Source: Bradyrhizobium sp. JYMT SZCCT0428 (GTDB lineage Bacteria > Pseudomonadota > Alphaproteobacteria > Rhizobiales > Xanthobacteraceae). From it: a DNA stretch of 64,000 bases. A program made the position numbers and the translations under genes. The notes under the pieces are model-generated. The model was not told the DNA's origin and searched no databases. It saw only the letters and a list, made by a program, of their open reading frames with translations. Shown here in pieces: positions 52,983 to 62,238 of this stretch (position 1 is the first letter of the stretch; every line of letters starts with the position of its first letter). The stretch spans positions 1 through 64,000 of the forward strand of contig NZ_JAFCLS010000016.1 of NCBI RefSeq assembly GCF_018131075.1, written 5' to 3'.

Positions 52983-54065
52983 CTACAGCGCCGCCAATAC
53001 CGCCTTGGTAATATCCGCCGTGCCGTTGCCGCCGCCGAATTCCATCGGCTTGATTCCATCCGCGTAGGCCTTGTCGACCGCGCGCTCGATGCGCTCGCCG
53101 GCTTCGGCGGCGGTCTCCAGCCCGTGCTTTTCGGCGAGCCAGTCGAGCATCATCGCCGCCGACAGGATCATCGCCGTCGGATTCGCCTTGCCCTGCCCCA
53201 TGATATCCGGCGCCGTGCCGTGGCAAGGCTGGAACACTGCGTGGCGGTCGCCGATATCGGCGGATGGCGCCATGCCGAGGCCGCCGATCAGGCCGGCGGC
53301 GAGGTCGGAGAGAATATCGCCGAACATGTTCTCCGTCACCATGACGTCGAAATCCCAGGGACGCTTCACCATCATGAGCGAACAGGCATCGACATAGACC
53401 CGTTCGGCCCTGACATCAGGGTGGCGCTTGGCGGCCTCATCGAACATCCCGCGGAAGAACGCGAACGCCCTGAACACATTTGCCTTGTCGACACAGGTAA
53501 GCCCGCCATTCGCACGGCCGCGCGCCTTGCGGCGTTCGGCAAGGCGGAACGAAAACTCGAACAGCCGTTCCGAGGACTTCCGGGTGATGACGAGCGTCTC
53601 GCGCGCCTCGGTATCGGTCACGACGCCCTTGCCCATCGACGCGAACAGGCCTTCGGTGGATTCCCTGATCAGAACAAGATCGATGCCCTTCTGATCGGCG
53701 CCGACGATCGGGCTCGGCACGCCTGGAATCAGCCGCGCCGGGCGCACACCGGCATAGAGGTCGAAATGCATGCGCAGCTCGATCTGCGGCGCGATCTCGG
53801 TATTGTCGGGGTAGCGTACCGACGGCAGACCGCAGGCGCCGAGCAGGATGGCGTCGGCTTCTTCGCACAGCCGCACCGTGCTGTCCGGCATCGATTTTCC
53901 CGTCGCCAGATAATTATTGGCGCCGGCCGGTGCGTTGGTGAAGCGAAATTTCAGGTCCGTTGTCGCCTCAATCTTTCGCAAGACTTCGAGCGCCGGGGCC
54001 ATCACTTCAGGGCCGATGCCATCGCCGCCGAGTACGGCGATGTGGAGTGCGTTGTTGGCGGACAT
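52983..54065 (-). CDS. Isocitrate/isopropylmalate dehydrogenase-family protein
   Basis: A 360-residue beta-decarboxylating dehydrogenase. Motifs are AVLGGDGIGPEVM at the N-terminus, LRMHFDLYAGVRPAR (substrate-binding region, different from the LeuB consensus), LVLIRESTEGLF, VDKANVFR and FGDILSDLAAGLIGGLGM. It oxidises and decarboxylates a 2-hydroxy-dicarboxylic acid such as a malate or tartrate analogue. The divergent substrate loop and the catabolic neighbours argue against the leucine enzyme. The ATG at 54065 is preferred over one nine codons upstream. It is the last gene of the minus-strand run. Confidence 0.85.
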   Translation of the reverse strand: MSANNALHIAVLGGDGIGPEVMAPALEVLRKIEATTDLKFRFTNAPAGANNYLATGKSMPDSTVRLCEEADAILLGACGLPSVRYPDNTEIAPQIELRMHFDLYAGVRPARLIPGVPSPIVGADQKGIDLVLIRESTEGLFASMGKGVVTDTEARETLVITRKSSERLFEFSFRLAERRKARGRANGGLTCVDKANVFRAFAFFRGMFDEAAKRHPDVRAERVYVDACSLMMVKRPWDFDVMVTENMFGDILSDLAAGLIGGLGMAPSADIGDRHAVFQPCHGTAPDIMGQGKANPTAMILSAAMMLDWLAEKHGLETAAEAGERIERAVDKAYADGIKPMEFGGGNGTADITKAVLAAL

Positions 54066-54099
54066 GGATTTCCTTACGGGAAAGAACTGCACATTAATT

Positions 54100-54178
54100 C
54101 GTCATTGCGAGCGAAGCGAAGCAATCCATGCCGCGGCATAACGGATAGGTGGATTGCTTCGCTTCGCTCGCAATGACG
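54100..54178. repeat. Palindromic intergenic repeat (ATTGCGAGCGAAGCGAAGCA type), copy 2
   Basis: The 29-bp arms at 54100-54128 and 54150-54178 are perfect reverse complements, with 21 bases between. The sequence is nearly the same as the element at 30431-30502. It lies between the two dehydrogenase genes and could fold into a very stable cruciform or RNA hairpin. Confidence 0.85.
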
Positions 54179-54184
54179 GGGAAC

Positions 54185-55252
54185 CTACGGCGTCAGCACC
54201 GCGCGCCCTACCAGCTTGCCCTTCTGCAAGTCAGTCAGTGCCTCGTTGGCCTTGGCGAGCGGCATTGTCGTTACCGGGATCGGCGCGATCTTCTTGGTGC
54301 GGACCAGATCGAGCAACTCCTGGGTTTCGCGCAAATTGCCGACATAGCTGCCCTGGATCGTGATGGCCTTGATCGGAATCAGCGGCAGCGCCCAGGTCGC
54401 CCCGCCGCCGAACAGGCCGACGATCACGAGCTTGCCGCCCTTGGTCAGGCAGTCGAATCCGAGCTGCGTGGTCTGGGCATTGCCGACGAGGTCGATCACC
54501 GCGCGGATCGGCCCGCCCGCCTTTTTCTGCAGCTGCTCCAGTGCATCAGCGGCCTTGCCGTCGACGGTCGCAAGCGCGCCTGCCGCCTCGGCGGCTTCGC
54601 GTTTGCGCGCGTCGATATCGACCATGATCGCGCCCTTGCCGCCCATCGCCTTCAGCAGCGACAGCGCCATCAGGCCGAGGCCGCCGGCGCCGAAGATCAC
54701 GATCGGCGTATGCAGGACGTTCTCGACCTTTTTCAGCGCGCTGTAGGTGGTGACACCCGAGCACGCATAGGGCGCGGCGGTGACGGGATCGAGCCCGTTC
54801 AGGTTCAACAGATATTTCGGGTGCGGCACCGTCATGTGATCGGCATAGCCGCCGTCGCAATAGACGCCGAGCGAGTTCGGCTTGACGACGCACATGTTCT
54901 CGTCGCCGCCGACACAGGTCTCGCATTTGCCGCAACCGAGCCAGGGATAGACCAGCGTGACGTCGCCGACCTTCAGACCACCGCTCGCGGCCTTGGCCTC
55001 GGGACCGAAGGCCAGAATCTCGCCGACGGTCTCGTGGCCCATCGTGCGCGGCAGCGAGACGCCGCGGTCCTTCAGCGACAGCGGCTTGCGCCCGTGGCCG
55101 AGATCGTAGCCGCCCTCCCAGATGTGGAGATCGCTGTGGCAGACACCGGCGGCCTTCACCTTGATCAACACCTGCGACCCCGAGGGCTCCGGTGTCGGAT
55201 GATCGACCTCTTTAAGGGGGGCATTGAACTCGGCGACCTGGAAACTCTTCAT
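54185..55252 (-). CDS. NAD(P)-dependent zinc alcohol dehydrogenase
   Basis: A 355-residue MDR enzyme with both zinc sites: catalytic ligands in GVCHSDLH and GHETVGE, and the structural four-Cys lobe GCGKCETCVGGDENMC. The Rossmann motif is IFGAGGLGLMALSLLKA, with an acidic end (VDIDARK) that favours NAD. The start at 55252 places MKSFQVAEFNAPL at the N-terminus after GAGAGAAAC. It lies 109 bases after the last ABC transporter gene, on the same strand, and may oxidise an alcohol imported or formed by that system. Confidence 0.88.
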   Translation of the reverse strand: MKSFQVAEFNAPLKEVDHPTPEPSGSQVLIKVKAAGVCHSDLHIWEGGYDLGHGRKPLSLKDRGVSLPRTMGHETVGEILAFGPEAKAASGGLKVGDVTLVYPWLGCGKCETCVGGDENMCVVKPNSLGVYCDGGYADHMTVPHPKYLLNLNGLDPVTAAPYACSGVTTYSALKKVENVLHTPIVIFGAGGLGLMALSLLKAMGGKGAIMVDIDARKREAAEAAGALATVDGKAADALEQLQKKAGGPIRAVIDLVGNAQTTQLGFDCLTKGGKLVIVGLFGGGATWALPLIPIKAITIQGSYVGNLRETQELLDLVRTKKIAPIPVTTMPLAKANEALTDLQKGKLVGRAVLTP

Positions 55253-55361
55253 CGTTTCTCTCCCGTCATTCTTGTTCTTGAACAGTATTTTCGAGCGGAC
55301 ATTTACTCGGGACATTGCCACGTCCGCCCGGGCGAGACAAACGCACTTGATCCTTCGATAT

Positions 55362-56342
55362 TCAGATCAGCGGATGATGGCAAGCCACGAACTGGCCGGA
55401 CGCCACGGCGCGAAGTTCCGGCACCTCGTCGCTGCATCGCTGATCCGCTCTGGGGCAGCGGGTCCGAAAACGGCAGCCTGACGGCGGCGAGATCGGCGAT
55501 GGCGGCTCACCGACCGGAACGGTCTCGGCGGGGCGCACGTCGGGATCGGGCACCGGGATCGCCTCGATCAACAGCGCGGTATAGGGGTGCGCCGGCTTTG
55601 CGAACAGTTGCTCGGACGGACCGACCTCGCACAAACGCCCGAGATACATCACCGCGACGCGGTCGCTCACCGCCTTCACCACGGCCAGATCATGCGCGAT
55701 GAACAGCAGGGTCAAGCCATAGCGCGCCTTCATCTCCTCCAGCAGATTGAGGATCTGGGCGCGGATCGAAACGTCGAGTGCGGAGACCGGCTCGTCGCAG
55801 ACGATGAATTCCGGATTAAGCACCAGCGCGCGCGCAATGCAGATGCGCTGGCATTGCCCGCCGGAGAATTCATGCGGCAGCCGTCCGACCACGAGCGCCG
55901 GATCAAGACCAACGGCGCTGAGCGCCTCGTCGACGAGCTTTTGGCGTTTGGCCGCATCCTTGACGCCTGAAATGATCAGCGGCTCGGCGATGATATCGCC
56001 GATCCGCCGCCGTGGGTTCAGCGACGCGATCGGGTCCTGGAAGATCAGCTGCACGCGCTGGCGCATCAGGCGCAACGTATCGCCCTGCATCGCCGTGAGA
56101 TCCTGGCCGTCGAACAGTACCCGTCCCGACACCGGCCGGCGCAGCTGCAGCACCGCGCGGCCGAGCGTGGACTTGCCGCAACCGGATTCGCCGACCAACC
56201 CAAGCGTTTCGCCGCGGGCGATCTGCAGGGAAACGCCGGATACTGCGTGCACGATCTTGTTGCCGACCGGATATTCAACGACGAGGTTATCGACGTCGAG
56301 CAGCGGGTCGTTTGAAACGGCGGGTAAGGCTTGCTGCATCAT
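55362..56342 (-). CDS. Oligopeptide-type ABC transporter ATPase (DppF/OppF family)
   Basis: A 326-residue ATPase: Walker A GESGCGKST, signature EFSGGQCQRICIARA, Walker B FIVCDEPVSALD, switch His in LFIAHDLAVV, and the C-terminal OppF/DppF extension with the Cys cluster CRFRTRCPRADQRC, which binds an Fe-S centre in some members. It starts with two Met codons overlapping the stop of the partner ATPase gene (ATGA). Last gene of the five-gene transporter. Confidence 0.92.
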   Translation of the reverse strand: MMQQALPAVSNDPLLDVDNLVVEYPVGNKIVHAVSGVSLQIARGETLGLVGESGCGKSTLGRAVLQLRRPVSGRVLFDGQDLTAMQGDTLRLMRQRVQLIFQDPIASLNPRRRIGDIIAEPLIISGVKDAAKRQKLVDEALSAVGLDPALVVGRLPHEFSGGQCQRICIARALVLNPEFIVCDEPVSALDVSIRAQILNLLEEMKARYGLTLLFIAHDLAVVKAVSDRVAVMYLGRLCEVGPSEQLFAKPAHPYTALLIEAIPVPDPDVRPAETVPVGEPPSPISPPSGCRFRTRCPRADQRCSDEVPELRAVASGQFVACHHPLI

Positions 56343-57334
56343 GCGCCGGCACCCGCGCTGGTGTCGATCGGACGGAAGCAGGCAAATTGGTGACCGGGCG
56401 AGTCCGATTCCTCAAGCCGCGGCTTCTCGACATGGCATTGTGCCCACGCATAGCGGCAGCGCGGCGAGAACGAACAGCCTTTCAGCGGCCGGGTCGGATC
56501 GGGTGGACGGCCCGAGATCGCCGGCAGCGGCGTATGTGGCGCGGCGTCGATCTTTGGAAGCGCGGCAAGCAGCGCCTCGGTATAGGGCATCCGCATTTTC
56601 TTGAACAAGGCCGGCGTCGGCGCACGCTCCACCACGCGGCCGGCATACATGACAGCGACTTCGTCGGTGCGGCCCGCGACGACACCGAGGTCGTGGGTGA
56701 TCAGGATCATCGCCATATGCCGGCGGCGCTGTTCGCGCGCCAAGAGATCCAGGATCTGGGCCTGGATCGTGACATCGAGCGCGGTGGTCGGCTCGTCCGC
56801 GATCAGCAGCTTCGGTTCGCAGGACAGCGCGATCGCGATCGCCACCCGCTGCCGCATGCCGCCCGACAGCTGATGCGGATATTGCGTCAGCCGCTGCTCC
56901 GGCGCGGGAATGCCGACCGCGGCGAGCAACTCGACGCTGCGTTTGGTCGCCGCCCGCATATCGAGCTCGAGATGTTCCTGCAGCGTCTCGATCAACTGGG
57001 TGCCGATGGTCAGCACCGGATTGAGTGAGGTCATCGGGTCCTGGAACACCACCGCCAGCGACCGGCCGCGCAGCTTGCGCAGTTTTTCCGGTGAGAGCTG
57101 CAGCAGACTCTGGCCATCGAACATCACGCGGCCGGAGAGTTTTGCTTTTTTCGGCAGCAATTGCAGGATCGCGCGGGACAGCATGGTCTTGCCGCAACCG
57201 GACTCGCCGACCACGCCGAGCGTCCGACCGGCGCCGACGGTGAGGTCGACACGGTCCACCGCGCGCAGATTGCCGCGCGGCGTCGGTAAATCGACGATGA
57301 CGTCCTCGATGGAGAGCAGCGTACTTTCTGTCAC
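56339..57334 (-). CDS. Oligopeptide-type ABC transporter ATPase (DppD/OppD family)
   Basis: A 331-residue ATPase: Walker A GESGCGKTM, signature LSGGMRQRVAIAIALS, Walker B LLIADEPTTALD, His in LITHDLGVV and the C-terminal CSFSPRCRYAWAQC cluster. The GTG start overlaps the TGA of the DppC-like permease gene. It works as a heterodimer with the next ATPase. Confidence 0.92.
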   Translation of the reverse strand: MTESTLLSIEDVIVDLPTPRGNLRAVDRVDLTVGAGRTLGVVGESGCGKTMLSRAILQLLPKKAKLSGRVMFDGQSLLQLSPEKLRKLRGRSLAVVFQDPMTSLNPVLTIGTQLIETLQEHLELDMRAATKRSVELLAAVGIPAPEQRLTQYPHQLSGGMRQRVAIAIALSCEPKLLIADEPTTALDVTIQAQILDLLAREQRRRHMAMILITHDLGVVAGRTDEVAVMYAGRVVERAPTPALFKKMRMPYTEALLAALPKIDAAPHTPLPAISGRPPDPTRPLKGCSFSPRCRYAWAQCHVEKPRLEESDSPGHQFACFRPIDTSAGAGA

Positions 57335-58203
57335 AGCGCGCCCTGACGGGGATCGGTGAGCGCCCGGAGCGTGTCGCCGACCAGGTTAAAGGACAATACG
57401 GTCAGGAACATCGCGATTGCGGGAATGAAGGCCAGCCGGGGCGCCATCTCGAGACTTTCGCGCCCCTCCCCGATCATGCTGCCCCAGCTCGATATCGGCG
57501 GCGGCACGCCGAGGCCGAGGAACGACAGCGAGCCTTCGGCCACGATGGTGATGGCGACGGCGAGCAGGAAGAACGCAAACAACGGCAGCATGACGTTGGG
57601 CAGCAATTCGCGCAGCAGGATGCGCGCATGGGTCGCGCCAAGCGCCTGTGCCGCGATCACAAATTCGCGGCGCGCCAGTGTCAGCGTTGCCGCCCGCGCC
57701 ACCCGCATGAAGGCGGGAATGCCTAACAGTCCTAGAATGAAGGTCAAATGCAGGATCGACTGGCCGAGATAGGCGGTCACGGCCAGCGCCAGAATCAGCG
57801 GCGGAAACGCCAGCAGCACATCCATGCTGCCGACCACCACCGATTCGAACCGGCCGCGGAAATAGCCGGCCAGGATGCCGAGCGCGCCGCCGAAGGTGAG
57901 CCCGATGATCGGCGCACACAGCCCCACAATCAGCGATATCCGCGCACCGTAGATCACGCGGGCGAGTTCGTCGCGGCCGAGGCCGTCGGTGCCAAGCCAG
58001 TGCTCTGCCGAGAACGGTGCGCGCTTTTCCAGCATGTCCATGTCGGTCGGGCTCGGCAGCGGCAGCACGTCGGCGAAGATCGCTACCGCAAACACGAAAA
58101 TCATCCAGACGATTGCCATCCAGAACAGCGGCCCGAGCCGGCGGCCACGCCGCGCCGGGACTTCCGCAACTGACGCGTCGATGCCGAGTTCAAGCGCGGC
58201 CAT
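57331..58203 (-). CDS. Oligopeptide-type ABC transporter permease (DppC family)
   Basis: A 290-residue permease with six membrane helices. The N-terminal DppC/OppC signature HWLGTDGLGRDELARVIYGARISL is shown here as HWLGTDGLGRDELARV, and the EAA loop is AAQALGATHARILLRELLPN. The start at 58203 (MAALELG) overlaps the end of the DppB-like gene by 14 bases. An in-frame ATG nine codons earlier is possible but would lengthen the overlap. Confidence 0.9.
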   Translation of the reverse strand: MAALELGIDASVAEVPARRGRRLGPLFWMAIVWMIFVFAVAIFADVLPLPSPTDMDMLEKRAPFSAEHWLGTDGLGRDELARVIYGARISLIVGLCAPIIGLTFGGALGILAGYFRGRFESVVVGSMDVLLAFPPLILALAVTAYLGQSILHLTFILGLLGIPAFMRVARAATLTLARREFVIAAQALGATHARILLRELLPNVMLPLFAFFLLAVAITIVAEGSLSFLGLGVPPPISSWGSMIGEGRESLEMAPRLAFIPAIAMFLTVLSFNLVGDTLRALTDPRQGAL

Positions 58204-59140
58204 GGCGAATCCTCGGATCGAGCATCGCATAGAGCATATCGACGATGAAGTTGATCAGCACGAACCCTGCGCCGACCAGCAGCACCACGCCCTGCAGAAT
58301 GATGAGGTCGCGCGTGGCAATGGCGCCGACCAGGAGCCGGCCAATTCCCGGCAGCGCAAAAACCGTCTCGACAATGACGGCGCCGCCGATCAATCGCCCG
58401 ATGTTGATTCCGGTGATCGTGACCAGCGTCAGCGACGAAGGCTTCAGCGCATGCACGAACAGGATGCGCGATGCCTTGAGGCCTTTGGCCTTGGCCAGCG
58501 CGATATAATCCTCCTGCAGGGTTGCGATCATATCGGAGCGAAGCACGCGCATGATGCCGGGCCATTCGGCGAGCGCCAGCGTCAATGCGGGCAGCACCAT
58601 GAACCGCAGGTTTTTGGCAGGATCTTCGCCGAACGGCACGTAACCCGTCGCCGGCAGCCAGCGCAGCTCCACCGCAAACAGATAGATCAGCAGGATCGCC
58701 GACAGGAAAGTCGGCACCGACAGCATGCCGAAAGCGGTGCCGGTCATGAAGCGATCGAACGGACCGCCGCTGCGCGCCGCACAAATGATCGCCAGGGGAA
58801 CGCCGATCGCGAGCGCGATGACCTGGGCCAGGACCATGAGTTCCAGCGAGATCGGAAGCCGCTCGGTAACCGCCTGCAATACGGTTTGTCCGGTGCGGAA
58901 CGATCGGCCCAGATCGCCTTGGAGGATGTTACCGAGCCAGCCGAAGTAACGCACCCAGATCGGCTGGTCCAATCCCATTTCCTGACGAAGGGCTGCGACC
59001 TTCTCCGGCGTCGCCTGGTCGCCGAGGATCGTGTAGGCGAGATCGCCCGGCAGCAGCGACGCGATCAGAAACGTCAGCAGCGATACCGCGATCAGCACCG
59101 GCACGAGATACAGGAGCCTTCGCGCGACAAAACCCAGCAT
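58190..59140 (-). CDS. Oligopeptide-type ABC transporter permease (DppB family)
   Basis: A 316-residue permease with six membrane helices, beginning FVARRLLYLVPVLIAVSLLT as typical for DppB. It has the segment DQPIWVRYFGWLGNILQGDLG before TM2 and the EAA loop AKAKGLKASRILFVHALKPS. It begins 6 bases after the binding-protein gene. It forms the channel with the DppC-like partner. Confidence 0.92.
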   Translation of the reverse strand: MLGFVARRLLYLVPVLIAVSLLTFLIASLLPGDLAYTILGDQATPEKVAALRQEMGLDQPIWVRYFGWLGNILQGDLGRSFRTGQTVLQAVTERLPISLELMVLAQVIALAIGVPLAIICAARSGGPFDRFMTGTAFGMLSVPTFLSAILLIYLFAVELRWLPATGYVPFGEDPAKNLRFMVLPALTLALAEWPGIMRVLRSDMIATLQEDYIALAKAKGLKASRILFVHALKPSSLTLVTITGINIGRLIGGAVIVETVFALPGIGRLLVGAIATRDLIILQGVVLLVGAGFVLINFIVDMLYAMLDPRIRHGRA

Positions 59141-59146
59141 GCGCTG

Positions 59147-60688
59147 TTAGTCCAGCCAGACGCGGGATACGTCGACGATTCCGCTGTACATCTTCGGCAA
59201 GCCTTTAACCTTCGCGCTCGACATTGCGTAATAGGTGTTCTGGAAGGTCCAGTACCAGATCGCTTCCTTGTTGATCAGCCGGCTGATGGCGCAGTAATCC
59301 TCGGCGCGCTTGGCCTGGTCGGCGGTGACCCGCGCGCGGTCAAGCAGTTGATCGAGTTCGGGGTTCGAATAGTTAGCCAGTGCGACCGGGCTGCCGGTGC
59401 GGAAATTGGCATACATCTGGACGTCGGGATCGGCGAGATCGACGATCCGCCATGGCGTGACCTGGAACTGGCGCATGAAGGCACGTGGCGGGATCGTAGC
59501 CTGGTCGACCTGCTCGATTTCCATGTTGGCGCCGGCCCGCTTCCATAATTGTTGCAGCACCTGACCGACGGCGCGCCCACGTGGCGTCGCCGTGACCAGC
59601 ATCTTGAATTCGACCGGCTTGCCGTATTCCTTGATCAACGCCTTGGCCTTCTCGAGATCTTCGGGAAGCGCACCATCGTCCTTGCATTTGACCCAGGAGC
59701 CGTCGCCATAGGGGTTGGTGGCCGGCCGGGCCAGGCCATTGGTAAGCGCCTGCGACATCTTCTTGCGATCGAGCGCCATCACCAGCGCCTGGCGCACGCG
59801 GACGTCGTCGAACGGTGCGACCTTGGTGTTGAAGGCGGCAACCGCCGCGCCGGAGCCGGCATAGGTATGCACCGTCAGCTTCGGATCCTTCTGCGCCTTC
59901 TGGATATTGTCGGCGTCAGCCTCGTCGTCCCAGATGACATCGGCTTCGCCGGATTGCAGGCTGGCGAAACGCGACTGCGCGTCCGGCAGCGGCTTCAGGA
60001 CGATGCGATCGAGATAAACGCGGTCCTTGTCCCAGTAGTCCGGGTTCTTCTCAAGCACCAAGCGGTCGCCCGCGGTCCAGGATTTCAATATGTACGGTCC
60101 GGTGCCGACCGGATTGCGGTTGTAGTCGTCCCCCTTGGCTTTCCACGCCGTCGGTGAATGCACGGAATTGTTTCCGCTTGCGAAGCTCACCAACGCCGGC
60201 ATGTTCACCGAAGGGTCCTTCAGATTATAGACCACCGTCAGTTCGTCGGGCGCCTCCACGGAATTGACGAACGCGATGTAAAACGCGCAACGGCACTTGT
60301 TGGCGGGATCCTTCTGCCGGTCGACATTGTCCTTGAAGGCTTGTGCATTGAACGGTGTGCCGTCGTGGAACTTGACTCCGGGCCGCAGCTTGAAGGTCCA
60401 GGTCTTGAAATCTTCGGAGGACGACCAGGACACCGCGAGCTTCGGTTGAACGACGCCCTTGTCATCGAGATAGGTGAGGGTGTCGAAGATCGCCGCAGCC
60501 GCCGTCAAGGCGGCCGTATCGTACACGCCAACCTTCAGCGGGTCGAAGCCTGCAATATCGAGTTCGAGCCCCATCGTGATGCTGCCGCCCTTCTTCTGGG
60601 CGCTGGCGGGAACGGCACACAGCGAGACCGCAAATCCCGCCACAAGAAATAATCGCGCGAGTGCGCTCGAACGGACCGCAGCTGTCAT
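59147..60688 (-). CDS. Oligopeptide-type ABC transporter substrate-binding protein (SBP family 5)
   Basis: A 513-residue periplasmic protein with a signal peptide ending in PASAQ and a family 5 solute-binding body: LAVSWSSSEDFKTWTFKLRP, GVKFHDGTPFNAQAFKDN, NPVGTGPYILKSW and the two-lobe C-terminal half. A ribosome site (GAGGGAG) precedes the ATG at 60688. The ligand could be a peptide, glutathione or an opine-like or aromatic amide. The adjoining CoA-transferase and dehydrogenases suggest a carbon source and not nutritive peptides. Confidence 0.92.
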   Translation of the reverse strand: MTAAVRSSALARLFLVAGFAVSLCAVPASAQKKGGSITMGLELDIAGFDPLKVGVYDTAALTAAAAIFDTLTYLDDKGVVQPKLAVSWSSSEDFKTWTFKLRPGVKFHDGTPFNAQAFKDNVDRQKDPANKCRCAFYIAFVNSVEAPDELTVVYNLKDPSVNMPALVSFASGNNSVHSPTAWKAKGDDYNRNPVGTGPYILKSWTAGDRLVLEKNPDYWDKDRVYLDRIVLKPLPDAQSRFASLQSGEADVIWDDEADADNIQKAQKDPKLTVHTYAGSGAAVAAFNTKVAPFDDVRVRQALVMALDRKKMSQALTNGLARPATNPYGDGSWVKCKDDGALPEDLEKAKALIKEYGKPVEFKMLVTATPRGRAVGQVLQQLWKRAGANMEIEQVDQATIPPRAFMRQFQVTPWRIVDLADPDVQMYANFRTGSPVALANYSNPELDQLLDRARVTADQAKRAEDYCAISRLINKEAIWYWTFQNTYYAMSSAKVKGLPKMYSGIVDVSRVWLD

Positions 60689-60841
60689 GGATGCTCCCTC
60701 TCAAAGTGTCGTCCGTCCGGTGTTCCGGATCGTCGATGGCTGACGGTAAGATTGTCTGGAATCGCAGTCCCGGGCAAGGCCGTTCGCAAGGCGGGATGAA
60801 AAGCCGCAGGCTTGAGCCTCATTGCCGATACGCGATCGCCT

Positions 60842-62047
60842 TCAACCGCGCGCCGACTTCGGCGGTTTGCCGGCAAAGGCCGCGATTTCGTCTTCCGACA
60901 GGCCGGTCTCTTTCAGATAGGCACGCGTGTGCTCGCCAAGCGTCGACATGCGTTTCGCGGCTGAAACCCTGGCGCCCGACATGCGGAACGGCAGATTGAG
61001 GACCTTGAAGCTGCCGCCGCCATCCCAGACCTCCGCCAACGCGCCGCGATGGGCGATCTGCGGATCCTTCAGCGCCTCGGCCACCGTGCGATAGGCCGAT
61101 GACGGCACGCCGTGCTCATTGAGCGCGACGAGGCACTGCCCGGTCGTCACCGCGCGCGACCACGCCTCGACGCCCTCCATCAGGCTGCCCCAGTTTTCAC
61201 GGCGATCGGAATATTTCGCAAAGCGCGGGTCGCTCACCCACTCTGGATGACCGATCACCTTCATCAGGCTCTGAAAGGTTTTTTCGCTGGCGATCGCGAC
61301 CATGACATAACCGTCCGAGGTTTCGATCGGGCCGAACATCGGCCGCTGCGTCGCCTTGACCTCGAATTGCGACCACTGCAATTCGTTCAATGTCAGGCTC
61401 AGCATCGATTCCAGCATCGAAACGTCGATGTGCTGGCCCTTTTCGCTTCCCGCGCGCTGATACAGCGCCGCCGAGATCGCGCCGAACGCGTAGACGCCGG
61501 TGAGCACGTCGGCATGATAGATGCCGCAATAGTCCGGCCGGGTGCGCCCGGGCTGATAGGCCAGATGCGCCATCTCATACCCCGAGGCCGCATGGATCAC
61601 CGGCGCATAGGCCGGCAGTTCGGCCGACGGCCCGGTCTGGCCGTAGCCGGAGATCGAGCAATAGATCAGTTTCGGATTGAGGGCATGCAGTGAAGCGTAA
61701 TCGAGCTTCAGTCGCCGCATCACACCGGGGCGGAAATTCTCGACCAGCACGTCCGCGTTCGCCACCAGCCGGCGCACCGCCTCCACGCCTTCGGGCGATT
61801 TCAGATCGAGCACGAGGCTGTTCTTGCCGACATTGAGCTGCCCGAACGCGGTGCTGCAATGATTCCGCACCGGCGGGCGGGTCCGCATCGTCTCGCCTTC
61901 GACGGTTTCGATCTTGATGACCTCGGCGCCCATGTCGGCGAGCATCCGCGTGCAGTGGGGTCCGGCGATCGTGGTTGAAAAATCTATAACGCGCAGGCCG
62001 GCGAAGCTCCCTGTCAAATTCCCCTCATCCGCATTATCTATGGTCAT
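60842..62047 (-). CDS. Family III CoA-transferase-like protein with Ala in place of the catalytic Asp
   Basis: A 401-residue CaiB/BaiF protein: GLRVIDFSTTIAGPHCTRML, ADMGAEVIKIE, LVENFRPGVMRRL, GYGQTGPSAELPA and the C-terminal LGEHTRAYLKETGLSEDEI. The start at 62047 is the ATG preceding TIDNADEGN, after GGGAGCTTCGAGT. The nucleophilic Asp position, aligned by the equal-length segment after GYGQTGP, is Ala148 (PAYAPVIHAASG). Enzymatic CoA transfer by the usual aspartyl-CoA route would not be possible. It is upstream of the five-gene transporter, 153 bases away, same strand. Confidence 0.85.
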   Translation of the reverse strand: MTIDNADEGNLTGSFAGLRVIDFSTTIAGPHCTRMLADMGAEVIKIETVEGETMRTRPPVRNHCSTAFGQLNVGKNSLVLDLKSPEGVEAVRRLVANADVLVENFRPGVMRRLKLDYASLHALNPKLIYCSISGYGQTGPSAELPAYAPVIHAASGYEMAHLAYQPGRTRPDYCGIYHADVLTGVYAFGAISAALYQRAGSEKGQHIDVSMLESMLSLTLNELQWSQFEVKATQRPMFGPIETSDGYVMVAIASEKTFQSLMKVIGHPEWVSDPRFAKYSDRRENWGSLMEGVEAWSRAVTTGQCLVALNEHGVPSSAYRTVAEALKDPQIAHRGALAEVWDGGGSFKVLNLPFRMSGARVSAAKRMSTLGEHTRAYLKETGLSEDEIAAFAGKPPKSARG

Positions 62048-62238
62048 ACTCGAAGCTCCCTCGGCCTTGCGGCTTCTCATTCGCCTTTGGTTTTCGTGGC
62101 GCGGCATGACCCTAAATTGCGCGGTCACGGCATGGAAGCGTTTCTCCAGGAACCACCGGCTATCTGGCGCATTGCCGTAGATAAAAATTGGACCCTTTCT
62201 TGCATAAGTCATAGTTCAGGTTGGTACGAGGGCGTTCC

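Noticed and set aside
57989..59548. A 519-codon plus-strand frame opposite the DppB/DppC genes
   Set aside because: Low-complexity Gln/Arg/Asp-rich antisense translation; the permease genes on the other strand have clear family motifs.
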